Assembly: GCA_028289345.1 (NCBI GenBank)
Contig: JANQQL010000025.1
Coordinates: forward strand, 310,001 to 374,000
Length of the DNA: 64,000 bases
Direction: 5' to 3'
Source of the DNA: Planctomycetota bacterium
GTDB taxonomy: Bacteria; Planctomycetota; B15-G4; SIAN01
The notes beneath the pieces are model-generated. The model worked only from the letters and a program-made list of their open reading frames with translations. It was not told the origin of the DNA and ran no database searches. Within the stretch, counting starts at the first letter, position 1. Each line of letters opens with the position of its first letter. Shown in pieces: positions 33,580 to 43,109 of the stretch. The translations under genes were made by a program, and so were the position numbers.

Positions 33580-35787
33580 GTGACTCGTCTTGTCCGCTTG
33601 ACTGCCCGGCCGTGGAATGCGTTGGTTGGGACCGCCTCGAGTCCTCCGGCTGGCCAAAGGGTCCTTTGTCTGGTGCTTGTTGCGACCCTCCTTGGCTTCG
33701 CGGCCCAAGGCGCCGTGGCCACCGAAGGCCAGTCTTTGGAAGTCGCCGGAGCGCCGGGGTCCGTGGCGGTGCGGGTCGCCGTGGAAGACCTCGACACGCT
33801 TCCTCTGGAAATCCAAGGCCAGTTCGATCCTTGTGCGAGCGAAGTGGATGCCGCCGGCAAACGCCACGCGATTCTCTTTCTGAACGCCGACCAGCGCCGG
33901 GAGATGTCTCGGCAACGGGTCTTGTTCGACGATCTGGGTCCGGTTGCGGAGCACCTGCGCCGCTTCGCCCCGTTGCGAACCCTGCAAAGAAACTCCGTGC
34001 CTTCGATCGAGAAGTACTTCACTGCCCAAGAGCTGAAGGAGATCCGGGCTGCCGCCCCCGCTGGTCGGATGGGGCATCCGTGCATCAATCCCAACATCGT
34101 CAACCTGACCTACGACGAGTACCACCCGCCGGCCACCGGGGACTGCTTGCTATTGAATCTCACCAATCGCTTTCCGGATTTGGTGGAAATGGTCGTCATT
34201 GGCGAGTCCATCGAGGGGCGACCCATTCACGCCCTCAAGATTACCGATGAGCCACTCCGAGACGATCCGACCGAAGAAAGCATTGTCTTCACCGGAATCA
34301 CCCACGCGCGGGAGTGGGTCACCTACGAAATGATGTTGTATCTGGCCGAGTCCTTGCTGACTCGATACGAAACCGATTCCCGCATCCGTCACATCGTCGA
34401 CAACTCGGTGGTTTGGCTAGTGCCCGTGGTGAATCCCGACGGCCACCTGTACAGCTGGAACGAGGAACGCTTCTGGCGCAAGAACCGGCGGCCCGACCCG
34501 ATGTGTGATGGGGTCGACATCAACCGGAACTACGACTACGACTGGGGAATGGCCGGTTCTCATGGATTCCAGTGCTCTGAAACTTATCGCGGTGCGTTTC
34601 CCGCCTCGGAACCCGAAACCCAGGCCATCCAGGAGCTTCTGCAAGATCAAAAGCCTGCGGTCGCCGTCAGCTATCACAACTACAGCCAGCTGGTGCTGTT
34701 TCCTTGGGGACACACGACTCAGGTCACTCCTGAGAGCTTCACGTCCCTGCGAGCCATGGGTCACAAGTACTCCGATCTGGTGTACGACCATTCCGGGTTC
34801 TCGTACACCCCGGGGCAATCCAGCTACACGATCTATCTGACCAGCGGTGCCTTCGACGATTACGCCTACGGCGCACAGGGAGCCCTGTCCTTCACCCCGG
34901 AACTGCGTCCCGCAAGCTTCCTGGACGGCGGCTTTGCCCTGCCCGAAGACCAGATCCTGCCCACGTTGGAAGAGAACTTCGAGGCCGCGCTCTGGCTGAT
35001 GACGACCGTGGCAGACGCTCGCTTCATTCGCAACCCGCGATCGGACCGACTGATCGAGTTCCGTGGTCGGGCGGGTCACGACTTAGCCCTGCCCCTGACC
35101 CCGGCCAATCAGGATCCCGAGGTCTCGGTCCACTTCCCTTCCAGTCATCGAGAAGCGTTCACCACTTGGATGGACGACCGCGAGCACGCTCCGCCTTTCT
35201 GGGGAGATCTGTTCCACGATGTCGAGGCCATGGGCAGCGGAGGGGGCTACCGAGTTTGGTTGCCCAATGAACCCATTCTGGCAGGCTGGGCCGAGAGTCT
35301 GCGCCGTTACAAGGCTCTGCCGGGAGTCTTCGAAGACGGCGCCGAGATCATGCTCTCCAACGTGGAGAAAGGGGCGCCCAACTTCCTTGGCATCCCGTCA
35401 CTCGAGCCGGTGAAAATGTCTGACATCGTGGTGTTCCGGCGCGAACTGGACCTCTCCCGGCGCTTGGGTGAGCGGATCATTGAGACGCGTTCTGCGTTGC
35501 AAGACATGGAACGGGCCAATCCATGGATCAACTGGCGTTGGGCCTACCGAGGGGATGATGGTGAGATCCGTTACGCGCACCCCCTGGGGCGTGGCGGAGC
35601 CGATCCTTACGTCTATCCGTTCCGCACCTACCGAGTGGTGGTGAATAAAACTTCGTTCACGTTTGCCAGTTCCCGGGATCGGGTGTTCCTCCTTCGGTTT
35701 CCCGGGACGGGTTCCGGGGCTGCCCAGGTCCAGGGCGAGCGCGAAGCCAACCCGGGACTCGACCAGGCGATCTCTCCCTCGCGCTGA
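33580..35787 (+). CDS. Secreted M14-family zinc carboxypeptidase
   Basis: 735 residues from GTG 33580 with GAGAAAGGG upstream. An N-terminal export signal ends near AVATEG (about residue 49). The carboxypeptidase domain (about 175-495) has H242-x-x-E245 (THAREW), NPDGHLYSW, VDINRNYDYDWG, zinc ligand H366 (VSYHNYSQLVLFPWG) and the catalytic glutamate E441 (FTPELRP), so it should be active. A ~160-residue prodomain-like part precedes it, and a ~240-residue beta-rich C-terminal extension of unknown role follows. This resembles carboxypeptidase T-type secreted enzymes with accessory domains. Confidence 0.93.
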   Translation: MTRLVRLTARPWNALVGTASSPPAGQRVLCLVLVATLLGFAAQGAVATEGQSLEVAGAPGSVAVRVAVEDLDTLPLEIQGQFDPCASEVDAAGKRHAILFLNADQRREMSRQRVLFDDLGPVAEHLRRFAPLRTLQRNSVPSIEKYFTAQELKEIRAAAPAGRMGHPCINPNIVNLTYDEYHPPATGDCLLLNLTNRFPDLVEMVVIGESIEGRPIHALKITDEPLRDDPTEESIVFTGITHAREWVTYEMMLYLAESLLTRYETDSRIRHIVDNSVVWLVPVVNPDGHLYSWNEERFWRKNRRPDPMCDGVDINRNYDYDWGMAGSHGFQCSETYRGAFPASEPETQAIQELLQDQKPAVAVSYHNYSQLVLFPWGHTTQVTPESFTSLRAMGHKYSDLVYDHSGFSYTPGQSSYTIYLTSGAFDDYAYGAQGALSFTPELRPASFLDGGFALPEDQILPTLEENFEAALWLMTTVADARFIRNPRSDRLIEFRGRAGHDLALPLTPANQDPEVSVHFPSSHREAFTTWMDDREHAPPFWGDLFHDVEAMGSGGGYRVWLPNEPILAGWAESLRRYKALPGVFEDGAEIMLSNVEKGAPNFLGIPSLEPVKMSDIVVFRRELDLSRRLGERIIETRSALQDMERANPWINWRWAYRGDDGEIRYAHPLGRGGADPYVYPFRTYRVVVNKTSFTFASSRDRVFLLRFPGTGSGAAQVQGEREANPGLDQAISPSR

Positions 35788-35855
35788 AGGAACTCCGCGA
35801 CCGCCGAGCCCGGGAGGAAACGCCCGAAGTCTCCCCGTGAGGGGACAAGGGGTTC

Positions 35856-37724
35856 ATGGTGCCCATTCGAATTCGTAACTTGGGTTCCATGAAGCAGGTC
35901 TCTTCGCGCTCCTTCCCCTGGCTCAAGCTGCCGCGGTCGCGTTTCACGATCGACGCCTCGAGTTTCGCACTGTGGGTCAGCACCTTGGTGGTGCTGGAGA
36001 CTGTCGGCCGACATCTCCACAATGATCTCCAGGACGCGTTCTTGCTGGTCGCGTTGACCGGGTGGGTGGCGGGAACTGCCGCTTGGCACCAGCACGCCAA
36101 CATTCGTTGGGTGGGATGGCTGGTCAAGACGGCTCGCCACGCCGGTGCTTCTCTGGCCTCTCATCGTGTGGAGTTCGGCGTGGACTTGCGTCGAGAGCCA
36201 CCCATTCGCCGTCGCATCCCCCGTGCGTTCCTGCTCCCCATGGGCGCGTTGACCTTGACGGTGGTGGCGCTGGTGGTCGGGCGGGGGTGGTTTCCAGAAC
36301 AAGCAAGAGCGGTCGTGACCCGCGGTTCCTACACCCTGTGGCTGATCGCGCTTTCGACCATCTGGGCGGCCTGCATCGCGATGTCGGTGGTCGTGCTGTT
36401 CTACACCCACGCCTCTCTTCATGATTGGTGCTTGCGCCGCCAGCGGAGCCGGCAGGGTCGCCCTCCGGCGAGGGAAGCGCCATTTCATCTGGGGGTGACT
36501 GCGTTCTGGATGGCGGGGATGGGGTTCCTCCCCGACTGGTTGGCGTTCTCGGTGTTGTTGGGAGTGGGGCTTTTGTTTACGGGATTGCTATGCGTCCCGT
36601 TTCGGCCGGAAGTCGTTCTGTTGTGGCGGCCGAAAAACTCACCCGCGGAACCGTTGGGCGCGATGACCCTTCGGATTTTCTATGGCACCCAGCTTTGGCT
36701 GCCGGTGCTGATCATTTGTGTGCTCGCTCTCCTTACCCGAGGCGATCGATTGACCGCGCCTGCCGTGGCCCCGTCCTTGTGGGTCACTCCCTTTGTCGGA
36801 AACCTGGTGCTGTGGACCGGGTTGGTGGGTTTCCTCACGATCTGTGTGAGTTTCGGGGCCGGGTTGAGGTTGGGCCATCGGCTGTCTCCCTCTCGTCCCG
36901 TGGTTCCCGGTGTTCGAATCGAAGGAGTGGCCCGACGATCGACGAAGAAGGAACTGCGGCGGCTCGCCTCACGGCACGGGCTTCGAGTGCGTTTTGGAGA
37001 CCCGGGGGAAGCCACGGACGTGCCTTTCCGATGGGTGGAAGAGGGGAACAGTTCCCCCGGGATGACTTGGCCTCGGGAGCTGGCTCGCGGCGACTGGGAA
37101 GACCCCGAGCTCATTCCGGCAATCCACCGGCGATTCGATCGTCAATGCCGGAGGCTGCTGTACCGGCGACTGAAGCGCTTGTTCAAGTTCGTCGGCGAGC
37201 GGGAGTTCCATCAGGGGGAAGGATTCTGGGTCGGCCTGCACCTTTGGTACGTGACCGGGTTGAGTCGCGACACCAACGAAGAGCAGACTGACTTCCAGCA
37301 CGAGCCGGTCATCGACCAGACCCTCGGCCCTCCGTATCACCAACTGTTTCCTCGACCCGTCCGTCACCACTTCTTCCAAGTGATGGAAGCGCTGGAGGTC
37401 GACCTGATCTTCGTCGAAGACGGGGTCAAGTTCCGCCGTTTTCGCCGGGTGCTCGAAGCCATGTTCGAGACTTACGACATGTTCGGGGGGGAGCAACCCA
37501 TCGAAGAGAAGCACTTCGTGGGGATTCCCGGCCTGCGGGTCGTCCTTCATGATCACCCCGGCACGAGCCCATTCGGGAAGGATGCCGAAGATTACCCAGA
37601 ACCCAACTACGAAGACATCGGACGCGCTCGAGTGCTGCACGTCTTCGTCGACCGCGGCGATGCCTTCGAGCCGGAAGAGATTCCGGTCGACTTTCGCGGG
37701 GTCCCGGTGCTGTCCGGGATTTGA
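35856..37724 (+). CDS. Polytopic membrane protein of unknown function
   Basis: I do not recognise this 622-residue protein. The start at ATG 35856 is supported by AAGGGG. Seven or eight hydrophobic segments fill about residues 35-330 (FALWVSTLVVLETVG, AFLLVALTGWVAGTAAW, LIALSTIWAACIAMSVVVLF, FSVLLGVGLLFTGLLCVPF, WLPVLIICVLALLTRG, LVLWTGLVGFLTICVSFGAG). The last ~290 residues are soluble, with many aromatic and charged residues (FVGEREFHQGEGFWVGLHLW, HHFFQVMEALEVDLIFVEDG, FRRFRRVLEAMFETYDMFGG). No transporter or enzyme signature is evident. A small hairpin (TCCCC-GTGA-GGGGA, 35832-35845) lies just before the ribosome binding site. Confidence 0.75.
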   Translation: MVPIRIRNLGSMKQVSSRSFPWLKLPRSRFTIDASSFALWVSTLVVLETVGRHLHNDLQDAFLLVALTGWVAGTAAWHQHANIRWVGWLVKTARHAGASLASHRVEFGVDLRREPPIRRRIPRAFLLPMGALTLTVVALVVGRGWFPEQARAVVTRGSYTLWLIALSTIWAACIAMSVVVLFYTHASLHDWCLRRQRSRQGRPPAREAPFHLGVTAFWMAGMGFLPDWLAFSVLLGVGLLFTGLLCVPFRPEVVLLWRPKNSPAEPLGAMTLRIFYGTQLWLPVLIICVLALLTRGDRLTAPAVAPSLWVTPFVGNLVLWTGLVGFLTICVSFGAGLRLGHRLSPSRPVVPGVRIEGVARRSTKKELRRLASRHGLRVRFGDPGEATDVPFRWVEEGNSSPGMTWPRELARGDWEDPELIPAIHRRFDRQCRRLLYRRLKRLFKFVGEREFHQGEGFWVGLHLWYVTGLSRDTNEEQTDFQHEPVIDQTLGPPYHQLFPRPVRHHFFQVMEALEVDLIFVEDGVKFRRFRRVLEAMFETYDMFGGEQPIEEKHFVGIPGLRVVLHDHPGTSPFGKDAEDYPEPNYEDIGRARVLHVFVDRGDAFEPEEIPVDFRGVPVLSGI

Positions 37725-37861
37725 GCGTTCGTGGCCGAGTCCCGGGGCCGAGGCCGGTCCACGTCGGCAGGCGAGAGTGCGATCCGACGGCGGCCCCATC
37801 TGACGGGGAAAGTCATGGGCGCCGAGCCGGCCAACTCGACCCCTTCAGGGAACGCGGGGAA

Positions 37862-39379
37862 CTACCACGTGTACTCCACCTGATACTCGACGACCTTGGT
37901 CTCGTCGGGCCCTAGCGTCAGGTCGTACTCGATGGTGCGTGAGTTGACCTTGCGCGAAGGCTGGCTCTCCGAGAGGAGCTTCCAGTTGACCCAGCGGTAC
38001 AGAGATTCACGAACGACGACGTCGGTGGCTTCCGTCTTGCGATTGCGAATCTCGATGCGATACGTTTCTCGCATTCTCTGGGCCCGTTGGTCCACCTGAA
38101 AGTCGGTCTGGGTGCGCTCGCCCACAACGTCGAAGGATTGCCCGAGGCGAATCGAGATCGGCTCGTTGCGCGGCGTGTGGTCGATCAAGTCTTCCCCCAA
38201 GAATTCGAGGGACGTGTCGGCCGGGTCCTGCTGATAGACGCGGACCTTCCCCGCCGGAAGGGGCTTGCCGAGTTGCTGGTCTTCGCGGTTCTCGAACTTC
38301 ACGAACACGTCGACCTTGGGGTCTGACTCGCGACCAAAGTTGCGGTCCAGGTGAGGACGGCTCCCGTATCCCCAACGGCTCGCTGCCGGAAGCCCGTCGA
38401 ACACCAAGACTTTGCGAACCGGGATCTCTCGGGCGGTCGGGAACAGCAGGATCTGCTGGGTCGTGTTCGACGCCACCGTTGTCCGTCGAGGCAAGGTGTA
38501 GAGGTGATACTCGAAGAACGACTTCTCTTCGAATCCCACGGGGGCCGCTTCGGCCATGGTTTTCATCCGCATGGTCGTGGCAATTCCTGCCGGGCGGGAT
38601 TGGACTCGCTGAACATCACCCGCGATGAGCTTCAGCTTGGCATCGGGGTAGCTCTTGCCGGACAGGTTCAACAGACTGACCCATGCCGTCAGATCGGCTT
38701 GGGTGGAATTCTGGTTCAGGACCAGGTTGTAGTCGCTGCGCCAAGTCATGCCGTCGGTTTGGTAGCTGGTGCGTACTGTCCGCTCCGAGGCCTCCGTGGA
38801 AGAGACCAGCCAACGCAGGGTGGGGCGGGACAGGAGGCCCCCTGGCACGGCGCCCAAACTGAAGTGCGCGGAGCCGGAAGGAATGATCTCGAGTCCATTG
38901 GCGGTTTGCAGAACGACTTGGCCGCCGACATGGGACAGGAGGGTCCCCGTGAATTCCATGAAAGTGCCATCCAGCGGGGCGCGAACAGTGATCTCGCGAT
39001 CCAGATAGTGGCTCAGCATCTTGTCGGGGTTGACCAGGTCGAACAGGAACTGCTGCTCCAACACCGTGGTGGCCGCCGGATTCGACAGGTCCTCGAAGCT
39101 CACCGTGGTCGGGTCAAGGAAGCGCGCCACGTCGACGAAGTCGATCTGGTTCACTCCTTCGTCGAAGGTCAGAGCCCGGGTCTCACGCACGACCCCAAAG
39201 CCCGGTACCTGAGAGGCGTAGGCGGGATCACGTCCCTGGCGCTGTTGGGAAACGTAGGTCTGAGGGTTGAAACCCGCGGGGTCAGCGGATGAGTACACCG
39301 TCAAGCTGATGTCTTGTTCTTGCGCGACCAGGCACCCGCCCGTCGCCGTCGCCATCAAGACAGAAAGAAAACGCCTCAT
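37862..39379 (-). CDS. DUF4139-domain secreted protein
   Basis: 505 residues from ATG 39379, behind GGGAGAG; the in-frame upstream Met at 39433 lacks a site. A signal peptide ends near GGCLVAQEQ. The body matches the DUF4139 pattern: an N-terminal beta domain (GVNQIDFVDVARFLDPTTV), RPTLRWLVSS, GMTWRSDYNLVL, SLLNLSGKSYPDAKLKLIAG and a C-terminal immunoglobulin-like part (GPDETKVVEYQVEYTW). The function is not established in bacteria. It converges on the membrane protein gene at 35856 and is divergent from the FG-GAP-like gene at 39835. Confidence 0.8.
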   Translation of the reverse strand: MRRFLSVLMATATGGCLVAQEQDISLTVYSSADPAGFNPQTYVSQQRQGRDPAYASQVPGFGVVRETRALTFDEGVNQIDFVDVARFLDPTTVSFEDLSNPAATTVLEQQFLFDLVNPDKMLSHYLDREITVRAPLDGTFMEFTGTLLSHVGGQVVLQTANGLEIIPSGSAHFSLGAVPGGLLSRPTLRWLVSSTEASERTVRTSYQTDGMTWRSDYNLVLNQNSTQADLTAWVSLLNLSGKSYPDAKLKLIAGDVQRVQSRPAGIATTMRMKTMAEAAPVGFEEKSFFEYHLYTLPRRTTVASNTTQQILLFPTAREIPVRKVLVFDGLPAASRWGYGSRPHLDRNFGRESDPKVDVFVKFENREDQQLGKPLPAGKVRVYQQDPADTSLEFLGEDLIDHTPRNEPISIRLGQSFDVVGERTQTDFQVDQRAQRMRETYRIEIRNRKTEATDVVVRESLYRWVNWKLLSESQPSRKVNSRTIEYDLTLGPDETKVVEYQVEYTW

Positions 39380-39834
39380 GGTCTCTCCCGAAAAGTCGGT
39401 TCGCTTGCTCGCCCTGCGCCAGCTCTTCGTCAAGAACGACGCGCCATCCTCCGCCGCAGGGTGGGAGCAGGCGGAAACATTAACTTGGCTTCCCGTTCAG
39501 ACCGGAGCGGGAGCGAGAAGTTCCCGAAGTTCGCGGGGTGGCGAGTTCCCGCGAGCTCACCCAAATCTTGGTCGGATTCCGCTCGTTGATGCAGCTCACG
39601 AACCCGCCGAGCCGTGGGCAATCGTCGACCGGATGTTTCTTCCAGAGTGGGTCGACTTCCCTTTCGTCCCGCAACGATTGTCGGGTTTTGGTCGGGATGT
39701 TGTCGCTGGGCAATCCTGAGAGTCAGAGTTGCCATTCGGGTCTGACACTTCTAGACGTGACGGTTCCGAGCCGAGGTCTGAGCACTAGTCGAATTCACCG
39801 ATTGCGCGTCGACTAGCGAATGAGGAGCAGGTCC
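39380..39834. other. Divergent intergenic region, 455 bp
   Basis: No coding frame with family resemblance. It contains CGCGGG ... CCCGCG near 39530-39555 and the 8-bp inverted repeat described at 39785-39816 next to the downstream ribosome binding site. Confidence 0.35.
39785..39816 (+). promoter_or_regulatory. Inverted repeat just before a ribosome binding site
   Basis: CTAGTCGA (39785-39792) and TCGACTAG (39809-39816) are perfect inverted repeats, 16 bp apart, ending five bases before GAGGAG (39822-39827) of the gene at 39835. Could be an operator or a leader hairpin. Confidence 0.35.
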
Positions 39835-41313
39835 ATGCGAGTGCATTGCATCAGTTTGGTCTCGATCGCAGCAATCACCACGATGATGGTCCCGTGTGCT
39901 GGACAAACCCCCATTCAGGTGCCCTTCGACTCGTTGATGACGAGCGATTTCCCGGAAGAGGAAGGGTTCGCCACGGCCTTTGAAATCGACGGGGATCTCT
40001 TGATCGCCGGAGCCCATGGCTTCGGCAATCAAGTTGGTTCCACCTACTTGTTCGAGCGGACTCCTTCGGGGTGGTCCGAGATTGTGGAACTCTCCTCCTT
40101 GGTTCCGGTGAACGAGTTCCAGTTCGGCTTTGCTGTCGACGTGAGCGGCGGGACCGCTGCCGTGGGAGCGCCGGCCAACGACGAGATGGGCAACGACCAC
40201 GGCGCGGTGTACCTCTTCGAAGAAACGAGCCCGGGAAACTGGGTGTTCGATCAGAAGATCGTGCCACCGAACCCGGAGATGATGGTCGATTTCGGGACCT
40301 ACGTGGGAATCGATGGGGATCACCTTGTTGTCTTCGGGTACGAGACCGAGTCATTCTTCCTCTATGACCATGTGTTCACCTATGAGCGTCAGGGAGGAAC
40401 GTGGGTCCATACCCAGACATTTGAGCCGTGCTGCTCCATCCCCTACGAAGATTGTTTCGACATGGATGGCGACACGTTTGTGATCGGAGGAGACGTGAAC
40501 AATCCGAACGGCCGGTCTTCTGGGTCGGTCTGGGTCTATCGACGAACCGGGTCGCAGTGGGCACTGGAACAAGAGATCATTCCCCATGACGGTGCAGAGT
40601 ATGACCTGTTCGGTCGGAGCGTTGGCTTGTCGGGAGACACTCTTGCCGTCGGCGCACCCACGTGTCCGTTCATGTCGACAGAGAGACCGGGGAAGGCCTA
40701 TGTGTACGTTCGCAACCTTCAGAATCAGTGGGTCTTGGAGCAGTTGATCCCATCCCCAGAGCCGGTGTTTGCCGACTCGTATGGTCGCGCGATCGATGTC
40801 CAGAGCGACACCCTAGCTGTCGCTGCTCCCTTCAATCACACCAGCAACTACAGCAACCCCTTCGTCTATCATCGGGAAGCGGGACAGTGGCGACAGCACT
40901 TGGTCTTGGACGGGGAACTCGAGTTTTCCAGTGGGCTCTTCGGCACGGGGATGGTGATCGATGGCGATGAGGTTTGGGTGGGTCACGCCAGCGAAGACGT
41001 CTCCTACGGATTCCAAGTCTCGCGAGATCTCACCATTGCACGACCTTCGACCGTCCAGGCGGGGGAGACTCTCTCTGTGACCACCTGCTTGGGGCAACCG
41101 GGAGCCTTGATGCTCCTCTTCCTCGTCGACGTCAATGGCATCCCGACGTTTCAGCGAGTTACCAATGGCTTGTTCGATGCGGAGGGGCAAATCACGTTCA
41201 GTCTTGACATCCTTGCTGGTCTCGAAGGGAACACGCTCGACTTCGCTTCGGTGTTTCGAAACGCAGAAAACAAACTGGTGCTGACGGAGCCGGCGAGGGT
41301 GACCTTCGAATAG
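39835..41313 (+). CDS. Secreted FG-GAP-like beta-propeller protein
   Basis: 492 residues from ATG 39835, seven bases behind GAGGAG; the ATG at 39820 overlaps that site and is rejected. The signal peptide ends near VPCAGQTP. Six to seven integrin-alpha-like FG-GAP blades repeat the pattern F-G-x-x-V-x-x-x-G-D-x-L-A-V-G-A-P, for example FGFAVDVSGGTAAVGAP, FGRSVGLSGDTLAVGAP and YGRAIDVQSDTLAVAAP. The last ~90 residues (VQAGETLSVTTCLGQPGALM ... VTNGLFDAEGQITFSLDILA) form a separate beta module similar to the C-termini at 6663 and 51102. Probably a secreted or surface protein; no enzyme motif. Confidence 0.78.
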   Translation: MRVHCISLVSIAAITTMMVPCAGQTPIQVPFDSLMTSDFPEEEGFATAFEIDGDLLIAGAHGFGNQVGSTYLFERTPSGWSEIVELSSLVPVNEFQFGFAVDVSGGTAAVGAPANDEMGNDHGAVYLFEETSPGNWVFDQKIVPPNPEMMVDFGTYVGIDGDHLVVFGYETESFFLYDHVFTYERQGGTWVHTQTFEPCCSIPYEDCFDMDGDTFVIGGDVNNPNGRSSGSVWVYRRTGSQWALEQEIIPHDGAEYDLFGRSVGLSGDTLAVGAPTCPFMSTERPGKAYVYVRNLQNQWVLEQLIPSPEPVFADSYGRAIDVQSDTLAVAAPFNHTSNYSNPFVYHREAGQWRQHLVLDGELEFSSGLFGTGMVIDGDEVWVGHASEDVSYGFQVSRDLTIARPSTVQAGETLSVTTCLGQPGALMLLFLVDVNGIPTFQRVTNGLFDAEGQITFSLDILAGLEGNTLDFASVFRNAENKLVLTEPARVTFE

Positions 41314-41318
41314 CGGCT

Positions 41319-41340
41319 CCCGGCGCGTCGGGTCGCCGGG
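41319..41340. terminator. Stem-loop between convergent genes
   Basis: CCCGGCG (41319-41325) and CGCCGGG (41334-41340) form a 7-bp stem six bases after the stop at 41313, in the 61-bp gap to the convergent gene ending at 41375. No T run, so an intrinsic terminator is only possible. Confidence 0.35.
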
Positions 41341-41374
41341 TCCGAGGTCGATCGATTCGACTCTCTCCCGCGGT

Positions 41375-42646
41375 TCAAGAGTCCTGGAGCAGGGATCCGG
41401 CGCGCCAGTCGTAGTCGTCGAAGGCGCTTCGATAGTAGCCTCCGCTCACGGAAGAACAGCGGGCTTGAGCTGTACTGAAGACCCCTCCCGTCACGGAGGA
41501 ATAGGACCCCGAGGAGATTCCGAGGAAGCCTCCACTGACGGCCGAGGTTGCCCCGGATGCCGTGTTGAAACTGCCTCCGCTCACCGAGGAGCTGCTGCCG
41601 CTGGCCGTGTTGCTGCGTCCGCCGCTCACCGTCGCATAGGGGCCGAGGGCCGAACAGTCTCGGCCTCCAGCGATGGATGAGTAGTCGCCGGAGGCATAGT
41701 TGTTCTGTCCACCGCCGATCGATGCGAACCTGCCGGATGCGAGGTTGCCCCGGCCGCCGCTCACACTGCTGTAGTCGTACGAGGCGTTGTTGGCCGTTCC
41801 CCCAGAGACCGTGGTGCCCGTCCCAGTGGACGTGTTGTAGGAGCCACCGAACGTGGAGGCGCCCAATGCAGTGGCAGTGTTGGAAAGACCCCCGCCGACC
41901 GATGCCCAAGAACCGGACGCTTGATTGGAGGTCCCGCCGCTGACGGAGGACATCATTCCGCTCGCGGCGTTGAACGAACCTCCTCCGACCCAGGCAGACT
42001 GCGCACCGGCCACATTTCCCCGACCCCCAGTCACCGAGGAGTACTCGCCGATGGCGTATCCGATCACACCGCCGCTCACGGAGGATGAGTCCCCGCTCGC
42101 GCTGTTGAGTCTCCCTCCACTGACGGACGAAAAGTAGCCGATCGCGTTGTTGAACCTTCCCCCGGCGACGGATGCGAAAGGGGCCAGGGAAGCGTTGCCG
42201 TTGGATCCAACGATTCCCCCGAAACTCGCGAAGCTGTTGGCGGAGCCGACGATCAAGTTGTGGGACCCGGTCCGGTCATCGGAGAGGTCGCCGCGGAGCT
42301 CGTTGTAGCCCACGATCAAATTGCCGACGCCGTTGGTGAGGACCGTACCCGCATCGAATTCGTCGGGTTTCGCAGGGTTTCCGTTGGTGGCACCAAGACC
42401 GTTGTGAATCCGGACGTTGACGCCGGAGATGTCGATGGTCTTGGCCATTCCTCCCTTCCCATCGTCGAGATAGACGATGCTCATGTGGCTCAGAATCTCG
42501 AACTGCTCTGGAGTCAGGTCGAGGAAGGCGGCCTGACGAGTCAGTTCGCGCGCGCCGGAAGAAACCTGAGCGTCAGCCGCGGGGGGCAGGACCAAGAAGC
42601 AAGTAGCGCCCAACCATTGGCGCCATCTCATCGGAAGGAAGGACAT
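41375..42646 (-). CDS. Secreted YadA-head-like repeat protein
   Basis: 423 residues from ATG 42646 (GGAGAG upstream). The signal peptide ends near AADAQV. After a ~130-residue N-terminal part (FEILSHMSIVYLDDGKGGMA, TGSHNLIVGSANSFASFGG) comes an array of 17 units of 15 residues with the core S-S-V-S-G-G-x-x-N-x-A-S-G, as in trimeric autotransporter (YadA) heads. The protein then ends with DWRAGSLLQDS. There is no coiled-coil stalk or beta-barrel anchor, so it is not a classical autotransporter; a secreted left-handed beta-roll is inferred. It is divergent from the anti-sigma/sigma operon with a 463-bp gap. Confidence 0.85.
   Translation of the reverse strand: MSFLPMRWRQWLGATCFLVLPPAADAQVSSGARELTRQAAFLDLTPEQFEILSHMSIVYLDDGKGGMAKTIDISGVNVRIHNGLGATNGNPAKPDEFDAGTVLTNGVGNLIVGYNELRGDLSDDRTGSHNLIVGSANSFASFGGIVGSNGNASLAPFASVAGGRFNNAIGYFSSVSGGRLNSASGDSSSVSGGVIGYAIGEYSSVTGGRGNVAGAQSAWVGGGSFNAASGMMSSVSGGTSNQASGSWASVGGGLSNTATALGASTFGGSYNTSTGTGTTVSGGTANNASYDYSSVSGGRGNLASGRFASIGGGQNNYASGDYSSIAGGRDCSALGPYATVSGGRSNTASGSSSSVSGGSFNTASGATSAVSGGFLGISSGSYSSVTGGVFSTAQARCSSVSGGYYRSAFDDYDWRAGSLLQDS
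41411..42175 (-). repeat. 17 x 45-bp coding repeat (15-residue YadA-head units)
   Basis: Residues 158-412 of the gene above are 17 consecutive 15-residue units without a length change, from ASVAGGRFNNAIGYF to SSVSGGYYRSAFDDY. Units diverge mostly at the two or three positions after G-G, so this is an old array rather than a recent expansion. Confidence 0.85.
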
Positions 42647-43109
42647 CGGCAGGACTCTCCACGAAGGTGTGCCCCCGATCGACGCGAAAGGTCCATCCGG
42701 GGAAACCGCGGATCCGGGGGGGAGGCTTCCACGCCTTCCCTGCCGGACAAGGTGGCAAGCGGTGCCAATCGATGAGTGAGATCCCGAGATTTTGACCAGA
42801 GTTCCAAAGATTCTCGTTTCCCGCTCACTGGAGCCGGGTTCTCGCCACCTCTTGAGGGGGGTGTCACGACTTCCTTTGCAGGCCGTTGAACAAAGCCTCG
42901 GATCGCCGATCCAGAGGTTCCCGTTTCCGCCGAGGAGTCGAACCGTAGGCGAATCCGTCGATTCGTCGAGGTTTCGAGGGCGAAGACGACAAGGCCCGTT
43001 CGGGAGCTGAGAGATTTTTTCAACGGCCTGCGAGGCTTGGGGAGTGAGGCCGCCGGCCCCCCCCGGGAACGAGTTAACATCAAAGACGGATCGCAAGGAA
43101 TCCGCCTGC
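42647..43109. other. Divergent intergenic region, YadA-like / anti-sigma
   Basis: 463 bp. GGGAAC near 43068 could be an ECF-type -35 element upstream of the anti-sigma/sigma operon, but a matching -10 is not clear. No gene, RNA or repeat is recognised otherwise. Confidence 0.3.

Noticed and set aside
41411..42175. Tandem repeat as a CRISPR array
   Set aside because: Units are contiguous 45-bp coding repeats in a single open frame, without spacers.
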